From positions 1 through 26,155 of the forward strand of contig NZ_CAMLDX010000047.1 in assembly GCF_946478885.1 (NCBI RefSeq): a stretch of DNA of 26,155 nucleotides. Direction: 5' to 3'. The stretch is from an uncultured Bacillus sp. GTDB taxonomy: Bacteria; Bacillota; Bacilli; Bacillales_B; DSM-18226. The notes under the pieces are model-generated. The model was not told the DNA's origin. It saw only the letters and a list, made by a program, of their open reading frames with translations, and searched no databases. Within the stretch, counting starts at the first letter, position 1. Each line of letters opens with the position of its first letter. Positions 1 to 7,878 of this stretch are shown in pieces. Both the position numbers and the translations under genes were made by a program.

Positions 1-35
1 CCATATTCGGCAGGGTCTCTTTTCTTAATAATGAA

Positions 36-320
<285 letters not shown>

Positions 321-366
321 TTATCGACTTAACGAATTTAAGTGATAAGTTTCTTTCACAACTCTT

Positions 367-395
367 ATTGTAATGGTGTCTGGATAACTTTTCAA
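367..395 (-). promoter_or_regulatory. Sigma-A type promoter for fer
   Basis: On the minus strand TTGAAA (395-390) and TACAAT (372-367) are separated by exactly 17 bases. It lies about 80 bases upstream of the fer start codon, with the predicted transcript start near 360. Read by eye; a good match to the vegetative consensus. Confidence 0.6.
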
Positions 396-424
396 TAGAA
401 AAAACTATGAGAATATTTATCAAT

Positions 425-446
425 ATGTCCTGCCATCATCGGACAT
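425..446. repeat. 6-bp dyad in the fer-ypbB intergenic region
   Basis: ATGTCC (425-430) and GGACAT (441-446) form a perfect inverted repeat with a 10-base spacer. It lies between the two divergent promoters, so it could be an operator or simply a chance dyad. No regulator is recognised. Confidence 0.35.
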
Positions 447-453
447 GAAAATT

Positions 454-481
454 TTGTAAAAATAAAACGAAATTTTATGAT
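454..481 (+). promoter_or_regulatory. Candidate sigma-A promoter for ypbB-recS
   Basis: TTGTAA (454-459) and TATGAT (476-481) are spaced by 16 bases, upstream of ypbB in an AT-rich intergenic stretch of about 290 bases (285-576) that holds no gene. Both hexamers deviate from consensus, so the call is tentative. Confidence 0.4.
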
Positions 482-576
482 TCATGATATGATTAGCATA
501 AGCAAAATGTTAATAATTATAGCCTACTTTTTTTACCAGAAAAGTGAATGAAAGCATAACGGAAAATGGTGGTCAA

Positions 577-1653
577 ATGAATATTACCTTTAGACAAATC
601 ATCCTGTTATATTGTTTAAAACAATTAAACGGGGAACGAACCATTTATTCGATCTATCATTTATTGCAGGGAAAGAAATCTGCGCAGACGATTCAGGATA
701 TCCATTTGTTCCAATTAGGCATTTTCTTTCATACAGACACTGCCCTAACTAGGGGAGCTTTGGAGGAACAGGCGAAGGGATTACATCAAAGCGGAATGAT
801 CCGGGAAATAGCGGAGCAACATTTTATATTGACGGAGAGGGGCGCGGCGCTGCTGCAGCAGTGTCTGAAAGCCTGGCCGATATCTTCTTATCTGAATGGC
901 TGGAAGTTTGAACGTAAGGATACCCTCCTTTGGGAGCGTCTGTCTCTGACAGTGCAGGTTCTCTCTCATTTGCAGAAAAGAGAAACCAAATATCTTCCAG
1001 TTCAAAGGAAACCGGAGACTCTGCTGTGGGTAAAAGATTTTATGAAAACCTCCCGTTTAGGCAGAAAGGAGCTTGCACAGGTTCTTTACCGTGAACTAAC
1101 CTCCTGCTTAGAAAGAGGCAAAGGCTTAGATCCAAGTCTTCTCGTAATCCGTTTAAGCGGCTTCAGACAGGTCGGCTTAACGGAAGAGCAGGCAGCAAAG
1201 ACATTGGAGATGGATCAGACGTATTATCATTATCAATTTTTAAGCATGCTTCATTTTCTAATAGATGAAGTGGGACAAAAGCAGCAGGAATATCCGTTAC
1301 TGTCCTCCTTTCTCGGGCAAATATCGTCGGACCGATTAACTCAATCAACGGAAAAAACCTTCAGCTTGCTTAAACAAGGATATACATTGGACGATATTAT
1401 AAATATTCGCCGTTTAAAGAAAAGTACGATAGAAGATCATGTAGCTGAATTGGCGTTGAATATTCCCGAGTTTTCGATTGATCCGTATGTAACACAGGAA
1501 AAACAAGTTCAGATTGAACAGGCAATCCAAACCGTAAAGACAAAACAGTTACGGGAAATACGGAATTTTGCCACGGAGGCAAGCTATTTTGAAATTCGTT
1601 TAGTTCTGGCAAAGCGGGGTGTCGATCGTGCAATTGGAAGAAATGTTACATAA
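577..1653 (+). CDS. ypbB: YpbB, helix-turn-helix partner of RecS
   Basis: A 358-aa protein matching the YpbB family encoded just before recS in Bacillus. Residues about 255-295 look like the helix-turn-helix module found at the C-terminus of long RecQ helicases (a segment with ...GYTLDDI...LKKSTIEDHVAEL). No enzymatic motif is seen. I chose ATG 577, with GGTGGT about 5 bases upstream, over GTG 544, which has no ribosome binding site and would add 11 unlikely residues. The 3' end overlaps recS by 26 bases, implying translational coupling. Function is not established; a role with the helicase in DNA binding or repair is inference from fusion-like logic and gene order. Confidence 0.85.
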   Translation: MNITFRQIILLYCLKQLNGERTIYSIYHLLQGKKSAQTIQDIHLFQLGIFFHTDTALTRGALEEQAKGLHQSGMIREIAEQHFILTERGAALLQQCLKAWPISSYLNGWKFERKDTLLWERLSLTVQVLSHLQKRETKYLPVQRKPETLLWVKDFMKTSRLGRKELAQVLYRELTSCLERGKGLDPSLLVIRLSGFRQVGLTEEQAAKTLEMDQTYYHYQFLSMLHFLIDEVGQKQQEYPLLSSFLGQISSDRLTQSTEKTFSLLKQGYTLDDIINIRRLKKSTIEDHVAELALNIPEFSIDPYVTQEKQVQIEQAIQTVKTKQLREIRNFATEASYFEIRLVLAKRGVDRAIGRNVT

Positions 1654-3109
1654 CTATTTTTCATTTCCTTCGTTCAGACCTGGACAGAAGGAGGTCATTG
1701 AATCGGTATTGGCTGGCTCTCACACGCTTGCTATGCTGCCGACTGGCACAGGGAAATCCTTGTGTTATCAGCTTCCGGGATATGTGTTATCTGGACAGGT
1801 TCTCATTGTGTCACCGTTGCTGTCGCTCATGCAGGATCAGGTTGAGCAGATGAAAATGAACGGAGAAAAACGGGTGGTTGCGATTAATTCTTTCCTGTCA
1901 AAGGAAGAACGGAGAAAAGTACTACAGTGCTTGTCTTCGTATAAATTTATTTTTGTTTCGCCGGAAATGCTGGCGAATAACACCGTTATCGCCCTGTTAA
2001 AATCAATAAAGCTTGCTTTATTTGTGATTGATGAAGCCCATTGCATTTCCCAGTGGGGATTTGATTTCCGACCGGACTATATGAAGCTGGGTGAAGTCCG
2101 CACAAAGCTAGGGGAGCCGCTCACGCTTGCATTGACCGCAACAGCGACCAAAGAAGTCGTACGGGATATTCTCACATCTCTCAGGCTTAACACCTGTCGG
2201 CAACATCTATACTCAGTAGATCGGCCGAATATTGCTTTGGCGGTGGAAAGAATGGAAAGCCAGCAGGCGAAGCTGAAACGATTACAGCAGTATGCTGAAA
2301 AGCTTCAGGGACCGGGGATTATTTATTTTTCAAGCCGGAATAGGGCGGAACAAGCCGCTGTTTTTTTACAAAGAAAGGGGATTTCACGTGTCGCGGTTTA
2401 TCATGGCGGAATGGATCAGGAATCAAGAATATTGATTCAGCAGCAGTATCTCTACGGACAGCTTGATCTGATCTGTGCGACGAGTGCTTTCGGCATGGGA
2501 GTAAATAAAGACAATATCCGCTATGTTATTCATTATCATATGCCGCAGCAAATGGAATCCTATCTGCAGGAAATCGGTCGCGCCGGCAGAGATGGGCAAC
2601 CCTCCATTGCTATTCTGCTATATGCTCCCGGAGATGAGCAAATGGCCTATCAACTGGCGGAAGGCGAAATTCCGTCTGATGTGCAGCTCGATTGGCTGGC
2701 AGCTTTCTATAAGGATACGAATGTATCTATCGCAGAGCAAAAAGCGGAGGAAATGCAACGGATCGCCGGATTTACGGAGATTCAATGGCGGATCGTATCC
2801 GATTATTTGTTGAACACTGCTTCGGAAACTGAATGGGTCCGCAGCTTGGAAAATTTGAAGCAGAAGCTAGATAAAAGAAGACAGTTGAAACATAGCAAAG
2901 TCACCTATATGGCCAACTGGTGCAGAGCAAACGAATGTAGAAGGGACCCTATACTCCGCTACTTCTCTGAGGAGATACAAAATAAAGAACGGCAGAACTG
3001 CTGTGATGTCTGCGGCATGGATCTCACACTGTACCAGCAAACATCGCCTATGGATCAGGCAGGAACGGTCTTCAACTGGAAAGATCGGTTAGCTGAGTTA
3101 TTATTATGA
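1628..3109 (+). CDS. recS: RecQ-family ATP-dependent DNA helicase RecS
   Basis: A superfamily 2 3'-5' DNA helicase of about 493 aa. Visible motifs: Walker A TGTGKS near residues 39-44, DEAH box near 135-138 followed by the RecQ aromatic loop ISQWGFDFRPDY, and motif VI QEIGRAGRDG. A C-terminal cysteine cluster (CRANEC...CCDVC) fits the RecQ zinc-binding domain. It lacks the HRDC domain of long RecQ proteins, which matches the short RecS form. Two in-frame GTG starts exist: 1628 has GGGG 8 bases upstream and is preferred; 1619 would overlap that site and add three residues. It overlaps ypbB, and ypbD follows after 13 bases. Known family role: unwinding recombination and stalled-fork intermediates. 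Confidence 0.93.
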   Translation: MQLEEMLHNYFSFPSFRPGQKEVIESVLAGSHTLAMLPTGTGKSLCYQLPGYVLSGQVLIVSPLLSLMQDQVEQMKMNGEKRVVAINSFLSKEERRKVLQCLSSYKFIFVSPEMLANNTVIALLKSIKLALFVIDEAHCISQWGFDFRPDYMKLGEVRTKLGEPLTLALTATATKEVVRDILTSLRLNTCRQHLYSVDRPNIALAVERMESQQAKLKRLQQYAEKLQGPGIIYFSSRNRAEQAAVFLQRKGISRVAVYHGGMDQESRILIQQQYLYGQLDLICATSAFGMGVNKDNIRYVIHYHMPQQMESYLQEIGRAGRDGQPSIAILLYAPGDEQMAYQLAEGEIPSDVQLDWLAAFYKDTNVSIAEQKAEEMQRIAGFTEIQWRIVSDYLLNTASETEWVRSLENLKQKLDKRRQLKHSKVTYMANWCRANECRRDPILRYFSEEIQNKERQNCCDVCGMDLTLYQQTSPMDQAGTVFNWKDRLAELLL

Positions 3110-3122
3110 GTGAGTGTGAAGC

Positions 3123-3734
3123 ATGAAGAAGAACTATTTTGAACTGATACAAGGAATTTCGGATAAGGAATTAAAAAAATCTTTATATGTAACGCAAATT
3201 TTACTCTTAACGATCGCTTTGTTCTTAGGTATATTTTTATTTGATAGCTATCAATCCTTCTTCGACTTATTCAACTGGAAGGATCCAAATGTTATCGTCA
3301 TCGGCGTTTCCATGGGACTGGCTGTCGTCCTTATCGATTCCCTGCTGATGAAGCTGCTGCCAGCAAGCTGGTATGATGACCGAGGATTAAATAATCGTAT
3401 TTTTCAGAAAAGGAAAATTGTAGAAATTGCTGGGATTGCAGCCGTTGTTGCTGCAGGTGAAGAAATATTATTCCGCGGTGTCATTCAAACGCATTTTGGA
3501 CTTATCACCGCCAGTATCCTATTTGCCCTTGTGCATTATCGCTATTTATTTCGTTTATTTTTATTTTTGAATGTAACGGTCCTAAGCTTTTTCATTGGTT
3601 TTATTTATTGGCAGACTGAAAATTTGGCCGTTACGATGATTATGCATTTTACGATTGATTTCTTACTTGGGTGCATGATTAAGCTTAAATTTGACAAAAA
3701 CAAAAACGAACAGGAAGGGAAGTTCGATGAATAA
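3123..3734 (+). CDS. ypbD: CPBP family intramembrane metalloprotease YpbD
   Basis: A 203-aa polytopic membrane protein. It carries the CPBP (CAAX protease/bacteriocin-processing) signature: EEILFR at 113-118 (paired glutamates plus Arg), a histidine at 138 in ALVH, and MHFTID with His175. These residues form the glutamate-type intramembrane active site in the family. Hydrophobic segments lie at about 23-42, 57-80, 100-112, 125-140, 143-163 and 170-186. The substrate is unknown. ATG start 13 bases after recS; the 3' end overlaps ypbE by 8 bases, so the genes are co-transcribed. Not to be confused with PrsW elsewhere in this window, which belongs to a different glutamic protease group. Confidence 0.87.
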   Translation: MKKNYFELIQGISDKELKKSLYVTQILLLTIALFLGIFLFDSYQSFFDLFNWKDPNVIVIGVSMGLAVVLIDSLLMKLLPASWYDDRGLNNRIFQKRKIVEIAGIAAVVAAGEEILFRGVIQTHFGLITASILFALVHYRYLFRLFLFLNVTVLSFFIGFIYWQTENLAVTMIMHFTIDFLLGCMIKLKFDKNKNEQEGKFDE

Positions 3735-4377
3735 AGAGGATCCTTACAGAGACCATGCAGAGAAACTGAAGAAAAAAATAGAACGCTCGGCCTTTGAAGA
3801 AGGACAACCAGTGAATCGGGAAGAACTCCCCCCCAGAAGTGCGGTCCACAGAAAAGGCAAGACCAAACTAAAGGTAAAGTACCCGATTATTCGTCTGCTG
3901 GCGTTATTTTTTATTCTTCTTCCAATTACGGTTATCAGCATTTATTCGACAGTTGTGAAGGATAAAATCAATCATGTGAAAGAGACGAACAATGAGTCAA
4001 CTGAAGAGTTTGAAACGATTGAAATTGAAAAAGAAAATCCAGTAATTGAAGATAAGAAAAAAGCAGAAAAAGAAAAACAGGACCTGCCAAAAGAGGAGGG
4101 AGCGGATCCGGGAAACGGTGAAAACGGGGGAGTGCCGGATGAATCCCAATCAAGCCTTAAAGAAGATGCAGGAGAACACGGGGTTGCTGCTGCTCCTCTT
4201 GCGGTGCAGGAAAAGGACATTGTCTATCACAAGGTCAAGAACGGAGAAACGATCTCCAAACTTGCTATCAAATACTATAAATCAAAGGCAGGAATTGAAA
4301 CGATTAAATCGGCCAATAACCTTACAAGCAATGAAATATTGGCTGGACAGGTCCTGATAATTCCTTTAAACAAGTAA
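3727..4377 (+). CDS. ypbE: YpbE, LysM-domain membrane protein
   Basis: A 216-aa bitopic membrane protein. The N-terminus (1-52) is basic and presumably cytoplasmic, a single transmembrane helix spans about 53-73, then comes a long acidic Glu/Lys-rich linker, and a C-terminal LysM domain at about 168-215 begins HKVKNGETISKLAIKYY and ends in ILAGQVLIIP. LysM binds peptidoglycan, so the protein likely links membrane to cell wall. ATG 3727 was chosen because GGAAGGGAAG lies directly upstream; the longer in-frame start at 3691 lies inside ypbD without a site. Specific role unknown. Confidence 0.85.
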   Translation: MNKEDPYRDHAEKLKKKIERSAFEEGQPVNREELPPRSAVHRKGKTKLKVKYPIIRLLALFFILLPITVISIYSTVVKDKINHVKETNNESTEEFETIEIEKENPVIEDKKKAEKEKQDLPKEEGADPGNGENGGVPDESQSSLKEDAGEHGVAAAPLAVQEKDIVYHKVKNGETISKLAIKYYKSKAGIETIKSANNLTSNEILAGQVLIIPLNK

Positions 4378-4378
4378 C

Positions 4379-4402
4379 ACCGGGCAGAAATGGCCGGTTT
4401 TC
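4379..4402 (+). terminator. Weak intrinsic terminator after ypbE
   Basis: ACCGG (4379-4383) pairs with CCGGT (4394-4398), followed by a short run of T. The stem is only 5 bp, so termination may be partial. Confidence 0.4.
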
Positions 4403-4457
4403 GTTATCATAAGCAACAGGACAGGTTCATATATTGGTATGGGAAGGTGGGATGGCT

Positions 4458-4916
4458 ATGGAATCGCCCATATTGATGTTAGATGAACGTACCGATGCGG
4501 CAACGAAGAAAATGCTATTGAAGGTTGTGGAGAGAAAAGGAAAATATGAACAGTTAAAATCAAGACATTTACTAGTCATGTGGAGTACGATTTTTATTAC
4601 GTTCTGTTATTTTCTGTACCTGTATGATTATCTCTTTATCCCATACTCGTATTCCTTTGCCGCGATCTTTTCCGTTTTTGTCAGCCGGAGCTGGAATCTT
4701 TTCATGCTGCTGCTTGTCATCGGTTTATTTGGCTTGATGAATATCCTCCGGGAAAACAGGGATAAAGCAGAAAAGGAATTTCATGCGCTGCGCTGTGAAA
4801 TCATTGATAAAGCAAAGGATTTATGGAAAAAAGATGAACAATGGCAGAATCGGCATCTTGTCTTTGAAATGATGAAAAATAATTATGACATTAATTTATT
4901 TCATGAAAACAAATAA
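4458..4916 (+). CDS. ypbF: YpbF, two-helix membrane protein of unknown function
   Basis: A 152-aa protein matching the YpbF family by position and layout. It has a charged N-terminus (1-36), transmembrane segments at about 38-60 and 81-96, and a charged, helical C-terminal tail of about 55 residues. No catalytic motif. ATG 4458 is preferred because AGGTGG sits 7 bases upstream; ATG 4452 is too close to it and TTG 4434 has no site. It sits after the ypbE terminator and before a palindrome that separates it from the convergent cotJ operon. Confidence 0.8.
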   Translation: MESPILMLDERTDAATKKMLLKVVERKGKYEQLKSRHLLVMWSTIFITFCYFLYLYDYLFIPYSYSFAAIFSVFVSRSWNLFMLLLVIGLFGLMNILRENRDKAEKEFHALRCEIIDKAKDLWKKDEQWQNRHLVFEMMKNNYDINLFHENK

Positions 4917-5035
4917 GAGGCTGTCCCATAAGGTGTCAGGCATCCACAATTGATCGATATCTAGTACGAATCTATAGAACGTGATACTAGGTACTGGATT
5001 GTGGTGCCTGACACTTTTTCTTTTGGAATAGCTCC
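4917..5035. repeat. 120-bp imperfect palindrome (MITE-like or bidirectional terminator)
   Basis: The left arm (4917-4950) and right arm (4998-5035) are complementary. The strongest part is GTGTCAGGCA (4934-4943) with TGCCTGACAC (5005-5014), plus CCACAAT with ATTGTGG inside. The outer ends pair with G:U-type differences, and the right arm has a small T-rich bulge. The 47-base centre contains weaker AGTAC/GTACT symmetry. It lies exactly between the convergent ypbF and cotJC genes. The same GTGTCAGGCA-type motif is, from memory, repeated in many Bacillus genomes, which favours a small mobile repeat now serving as a terminator. Confidence 0.65.
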
Positions 5036-5080
5036 CTATTTGTATAGAGCGTAAACAGAGGTATAGATCCGTTTTTGTCT

Positions 5081-5650
5081 TCAGAAATATTTTTTCTGTT
5101 CCCTTTCGTCTTTGAGGATCTCGACAGCTTCTCTGAAACGCTGGGAGTGAACAATTTCTCTTTGACGCAGGAAACGGAGGCCGTCGTTGACATCCGGATC
5201 ATCGCTCATATTAATCAGCCACTGATACGTGGCTCTCGCCTTTTCTTCTGCGGCTATATCTTCATATAGATCGGCAATTGGATCTCCTTTTGCCTGAATA
5301 TAGGTAGAAGTAAATGGAACACCGGCAGCATTATGATAGAATAATGCCTGATCATGATCGGCATAATGGCCGCCAAGGCCTGCTGCTTTCAACTGTTCAG
5401 GTGTAGCGTCCTTCGTCAGCTTGTAAACCATGGTGGCAATCATTTCCAGATGGGCGAACTCTTCTGTACCAATATCGGTTAACAAGCCGATAATTTTATC
5501 GGGGAGAGTATAGCGCTGGTTTAAATAGCGAAGTGCGGCCGCCAATTCCCCATCGGCTCCTCCATACTGCTCGATCAAAAATTTCGCCAGTTGTGGATTA
5601 CATTTGCTGACTCTGACAGGGTACTGAAGCTTCTTTTCATAAAACCACAT
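5081..5650 (-). CDS. cotJC: Spore coat protein CotJC, manganese catalase-like
   Basis: A 189-aa protein of the CotJC family, ferritin-like four-helix proteins related to dimanganese catalases. Visible conserved segments include YPVRVSKCNPQLAKFLIEQYGGADGELAA in the N-terminal third, GTEEFAHLEM, DLYEDIAAEEKAR and EIVHSQRFREA; the Glu and His residues in these supply a dinuclear metal site. The start is the ATG at 5650 with AAGGAGGCGG upstream. The frame stays open to 5749, but the extra residues do not look like CotJC. Last gene of cotJABC. In B. subtilis the operon is made in the mother cell under sigma-E and CotJC is a coat component. Confidence 0.93.
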   Translation of the reverse strand: MWFYEKKLQYPVRVSKCNPQLAKFLIEQYGGADGELAAALRYLNQRYTLPDKIIGLLTDIGTEEFAHLEMIATMVYKLTKDATPEQLKAAGLGGHYADHDQALFYHNAAGVPFTSTYIQAKGDPIADLYEDIAAEEKARATYQWLINMSDDPDVNDGLRFLRQREIVHSQRFREAVEILKDEREQKKYF

Positions 5651-5685
5651 GAATCTATCCGCCTCCTTGCATAATTTGCTGCAGT

Positions 5686-5709
5686 CAGTCGGGCATATAA
5701 GCCCGGCTG
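5686..5709 (-). other. Hairpin in the cotJB-cotJC gap
   Basis: 5686-5694 pairs with 5701-5709 as a 9-bp stem (one G:U) with a 6-base loop. No T run follows on the minus strand, so it is not a classical terminator. It lies about 36 bases before the cotJC start codon, in an unusually long 132-base gap between two otherwise tightly linked operon genes. It may stabilise the cotJC mRNA end or affect its translation. Confidence 0.4.
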
Positions 5710-5782
5710 AAATGTAAATGTTCACATGGGATTGCTCCCACAGAGACAAAAAACATCTCTCTTGAATGGGAATATCAGCAGC

Positions 5783-6043
5783 TTATACCTGCCAAGGCCA
5801 CGGGGCATCGTCCCAATTCCACGGAAAGCCGGATAGACTGTTTCCAAACTGCTGCAGCGGTCCAAACTTGCTTTCAATTAATTTTTTTAATTTTTTCCGC
5901 TCCCTTGCATAATGATTAAACTGCTTGATTGCCTCAGCATCTTGATTATGGGTGTCAAGATAGAGCGTTAATTCCACAATGACAAAATCGATTGCCTGCA
6001 GCTGTTCAAGCAACTGATAGTATTCAGGGGGCATCTGTTTCAT
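5783..6043 (-). CDS. cotJB: Spore coat protein CotJB
   Basis: An 86-aa protein of the CotJB family. It is mostly alpha-helical and charged (residues 1-60), with a Trp/Pro-rich C-terminus (FPWNWDDAPWPW) typical of the family. The ATG start is 3 bases beyond the cotJA stop codon, and its GGGAGG ribosome binding site lies in the last codons of cotJA, so the two are translationally coupled. Together with CotJA and CotJC it forms a coat sub-assembly; no enzymatic role is known. Confidence 0.92.
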   Translation of the reverse strand: MKQMPPEYYQLLEQLQAIDFVIVELTLYLDTHNQDAEAIKQFNHYARERKKLKKLIESKFGPLQQFGNSLSGFPWNWDDAPWPWQV

Positions 6044-6046
6044 TTT

Positions 6047-6271
6047 TTATATACCTCCCGATGGTTTTTCGTACGGACTGTAATAAGGATCATAAAAGAC
6101 TTTCCACAGGGTTCCCGCTCTCAGTGCTTCCTGCGGTGAAAATTGCTCAAGATTGGCCGGTTGAAAACCCAGGTATAAGTTGGGCGGGGTTGAATAACTT
6201 TTCACCTTCATTGGCGGGCAAGGATCAAAAGGACTTATATAGGGATAAAAGACTTTATATCGGGTATGCAC
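6047..6271 (-). CDS. cotJA: Spore coat associated protein CotJA
   Basis: A 74-aa protein rich in Pro and Tyr. The segment running from LGFQPANLEQFSPQEALRAG to TLWKVFYDPY is the CotJA signature. The start is GTG at 6271 with AAGGAGGG upstream; an overlapping ATG two bases before is out of frame. In B. subtilis CotJA is needed for CotJC to enter the coat. First gene of the operon. Confidence 0.92.
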   Translation of the reverse strand: MHTRYKVFYPYISPFDPCPPMKVKSYSTPPNLYLGFQPANLEQFSPQEALRAGTLWKVFYDPYYSPYEKPSGGI

Positions 6272-6300
6272 ATGAATCCCTCCTTGGTGTTCGTCTTTAT

Positions 6301-6329
6301 ATAATATGAAATGAAGAATATGAACATGT
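6301..6329 (-). promoter_or_regulatory. Candidate sigma-E promoter for cotJABC
   Basis: On the minus strand ACATGTT (6329-6323), a 14-base spacer and CATATTAT (6308-6301) resemble the mother-cell sigma-E consensus (about 5/7 and 6/8 matches). It lies 30 bases upstream of the cotJA start. The known sigma-E control of cotJ in B. subtilis makes this plausible. Confidence 0.5.
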
Positions 6330-6354
6330 TATTTTTCTTCTTTACAGAAATATA

Positions 6355-6363
6355 TGGTATGAT
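6355..6363 (+). promoter_or_regulatory. Candidate extended -10 promoter for ypbG
   Basis: TGGTATGAT is an extended -10 element (TG-n-TATGAT) about 60 bases upstream of ypbG. No good -35 hexamer is seen at 17 bases. Divergent from the cotJ promoter. Confidence 0.4.
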
Positions 6364-6422
6364 TTCATGGAGATTGAAAAATCAATCAACTGAAATGGTG
6401 ATGAATATGAATTGGGGGATAT

Positions 6423-7244
6423 ATGGAAGTCATACTTATTTCGGCTGTTTGTATGATTCTAGCAATCAGCTTGTTAGCTTATATGTACCGAGAGGCCTTT
6501 GCCAATAGAGTTCTCCATCATGAGTTGTCGTTTGCACAATTTCCAGAAAGCTTTGGCGATGTTAAGATATTCTTCATAACGGATATTCATCGTCGCCTGA
6601 TTTCTGACAAAATTATTGAGGAAGTTAAGGGAATGACGGACTTAGTGATTATTGGAGGCGACTTAACCGAAAAGGGAGTGCCTTTTCAGCGCGTTCAGGA
6701 GAATTTACAGCTGTTGAAGCAATTAGGACCGGTATTTTTTGTTTGGGGCAATAATGACTATGAGGTGGAGGTTCCACTTTTAGACGCGATGCTGCTAAAC
6801 CAGGGAGTAAAGGTTCTGACCAACAGTTCTGTCAAATTTGAATCCGGGACAGGAGACTGTTTGTATGTATTGGGAGTGGACGACATCAGCTCTAACCGGG
6901 TTGACCTTGAGCAGGCTCTCAGTGAAACGACAGAAGACGGATTTAAAATTTTGGTGAGCCATAATCCGCAAATTAATCGAAAAATCCGCCATGAACATGG
7001 TATCCATCTGATGCTATCTGGTCATACTCATGGAGGGCAAATCAGAATTCTTGGCTTCAGCCCCTATGAAAAAGGCAGGGTAAAGAAGGAGCAGGAGCGC
7101 ACGATTCTTATCAGCAATGGTTATGGGACAACCGGAATTCCCCTTCGTTTAGGTGCCAAATCGGAAACGCACATGATTACGCTTAACTGTGCTTCAGAAA
7201 TAATTGAGGATGAGTCACCATCAGAGCGGTCATTCATACACTAA
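6423..7244 (+). CDS. ypbG: Membrane-anchored metallophosphoesterase YpbG
   Basis: A 273-aa calcineurin-like phosphoesterase. Residues 2-22 form a membrane anchor. The metal-binding motifs appear in order: DIH (54-56), GGDL (78-81), GNND (109-112), SH (179-180) and GHTHGG (200-205). This set supports a dinuclear metal hydrolase. The family includes UDP-diacylglucosamine hydrolase-like and YkuE-type enzymes; the substrate cannot be read from the sequence. ATG start with GGGGGAT immediately upstream. Followed by ypbH after about 30 bases, as in B. subtilis. Confidence 0.88.
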   Translation: MEVILISAVCMILAISLLAYMYREAFANRVLHHELSFAQFPESFGDVKIFFITDIHRRLISDKIIEEVKGMTDLVIIGGDLTEKGVPFQRVQENLQLLKQLGPVFFVWGNNDYEVEVPLLDAMLLNQGVKVLTNSSVKFESGTGDCLYVLGVDDISSNRVDLEQALSETTEDGFKILVSHNPQINRKIRHEHGIHLMLSGHTHGGQIRILGFSPYEKGRVKKEQERTILISNGYGTTGIPLRLGAKSETHMITLNCASEIIEDESPSERSFIH

Positions 7245-7277
7245 ATTAAGAGTTTGCTCATGGCAGGGGGCTTTGTA

Positions 7278-7853
7278 ATGCGATTAGAACGTTTGAATTA
7301 TAATAAAATCAAAATATTTCTGACTCTGGATGATTTATTTGACAGAGGACTGACTAAGGAAGATATTTGGAAGGATTCATTAAAATGGCATCAGTTGTTT
7401 CACGATATGATTGAGGAAGCAAGTGAAACATTTGATGTAGATATACAGGGTTCAATTGCGGTCGAGATTTTTTCCATGCAAGCTCAAGGAATGGTTATGA
7501 TTCTAACCATGGGTGAACAACAAGAAGATATCTTTGGTGATGGTTTTATCGATATGCAGGTTACTTTGGAGGGAAATACAGAAATCTTATTTGAATTTGT
7601 TGATTTTGAAGATGTCGTTCATCTAGCGAAGCGCTTAGCCATTATTGGTTTCACTGGAGGAAGTTTCTATTTCATGAACAACTCCTATTTTGTGTTAATA
7701 GATAATGTCTGTCCTGATTCGCAAACTCAGATTGCGGCGATTATGGCTGAATTTGGAATACCGAGCTTTATCAGCAAATATATATTAATGGAATACGGAA
7801 AAACTATTATAGAAGAACAAGCCGTCGCTGTAATCTCGACCCATTTTAAATAA
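7278..7853 (+). CDS. ypbH: Adaptor protein YpbH (MecB), MecA paralogue
   Basis: A 191-aa acidic protein of the MecA/YpbH family. The N-terminal part (MRLERLNYNKIKIFLTLDDL, then a region rich in Asp/Glu) is the substrate-recognition domain, and the C-terminal half (about 100-191) is the ClpC-binding domain. Family members target proteins to the ClpCP protease and affect competence and sporulation. I call YpbH rather than MecA from position after ypbG and before ypdA, and from length. ATG 7278 has AGGGGG upstream; the longer frame from TTG 7254 is not supported. Confidence 0.87.
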   Translation: MRLERLNYNKIKIFLTLDDLFDRGLTKEDIWKDSLKWHQLFHDMIEEASETFDVDIQGSIAVEIFSMQAQGMVMILTMGEQQEDIFGDGFIDMQVTLEGNTEILFEFVDFEDVVHLAKRLAIIGFTGGSFYFMNNSYFVLIDNVCPDSQTQIAAIMAEFGIPSFISKYILMEYGKTIIEEQAVAVISTHFK

Positions 7854-7878
7854 GGATAAGAGCTATAAGGAATTGACA

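Noticed and set aside
3972..4220. Minus-strand open frames opposite ypbE
   Set aside because: They are shadows of the biased Glu/Lys-rich linker coding sequence.
5651..5749. 33-residue N-terminal extension of CotJC
   Set aside because: The extension does not resemble the family; the ATG at 5650 has an excellent ribosome site and gives the usual 189 residues.
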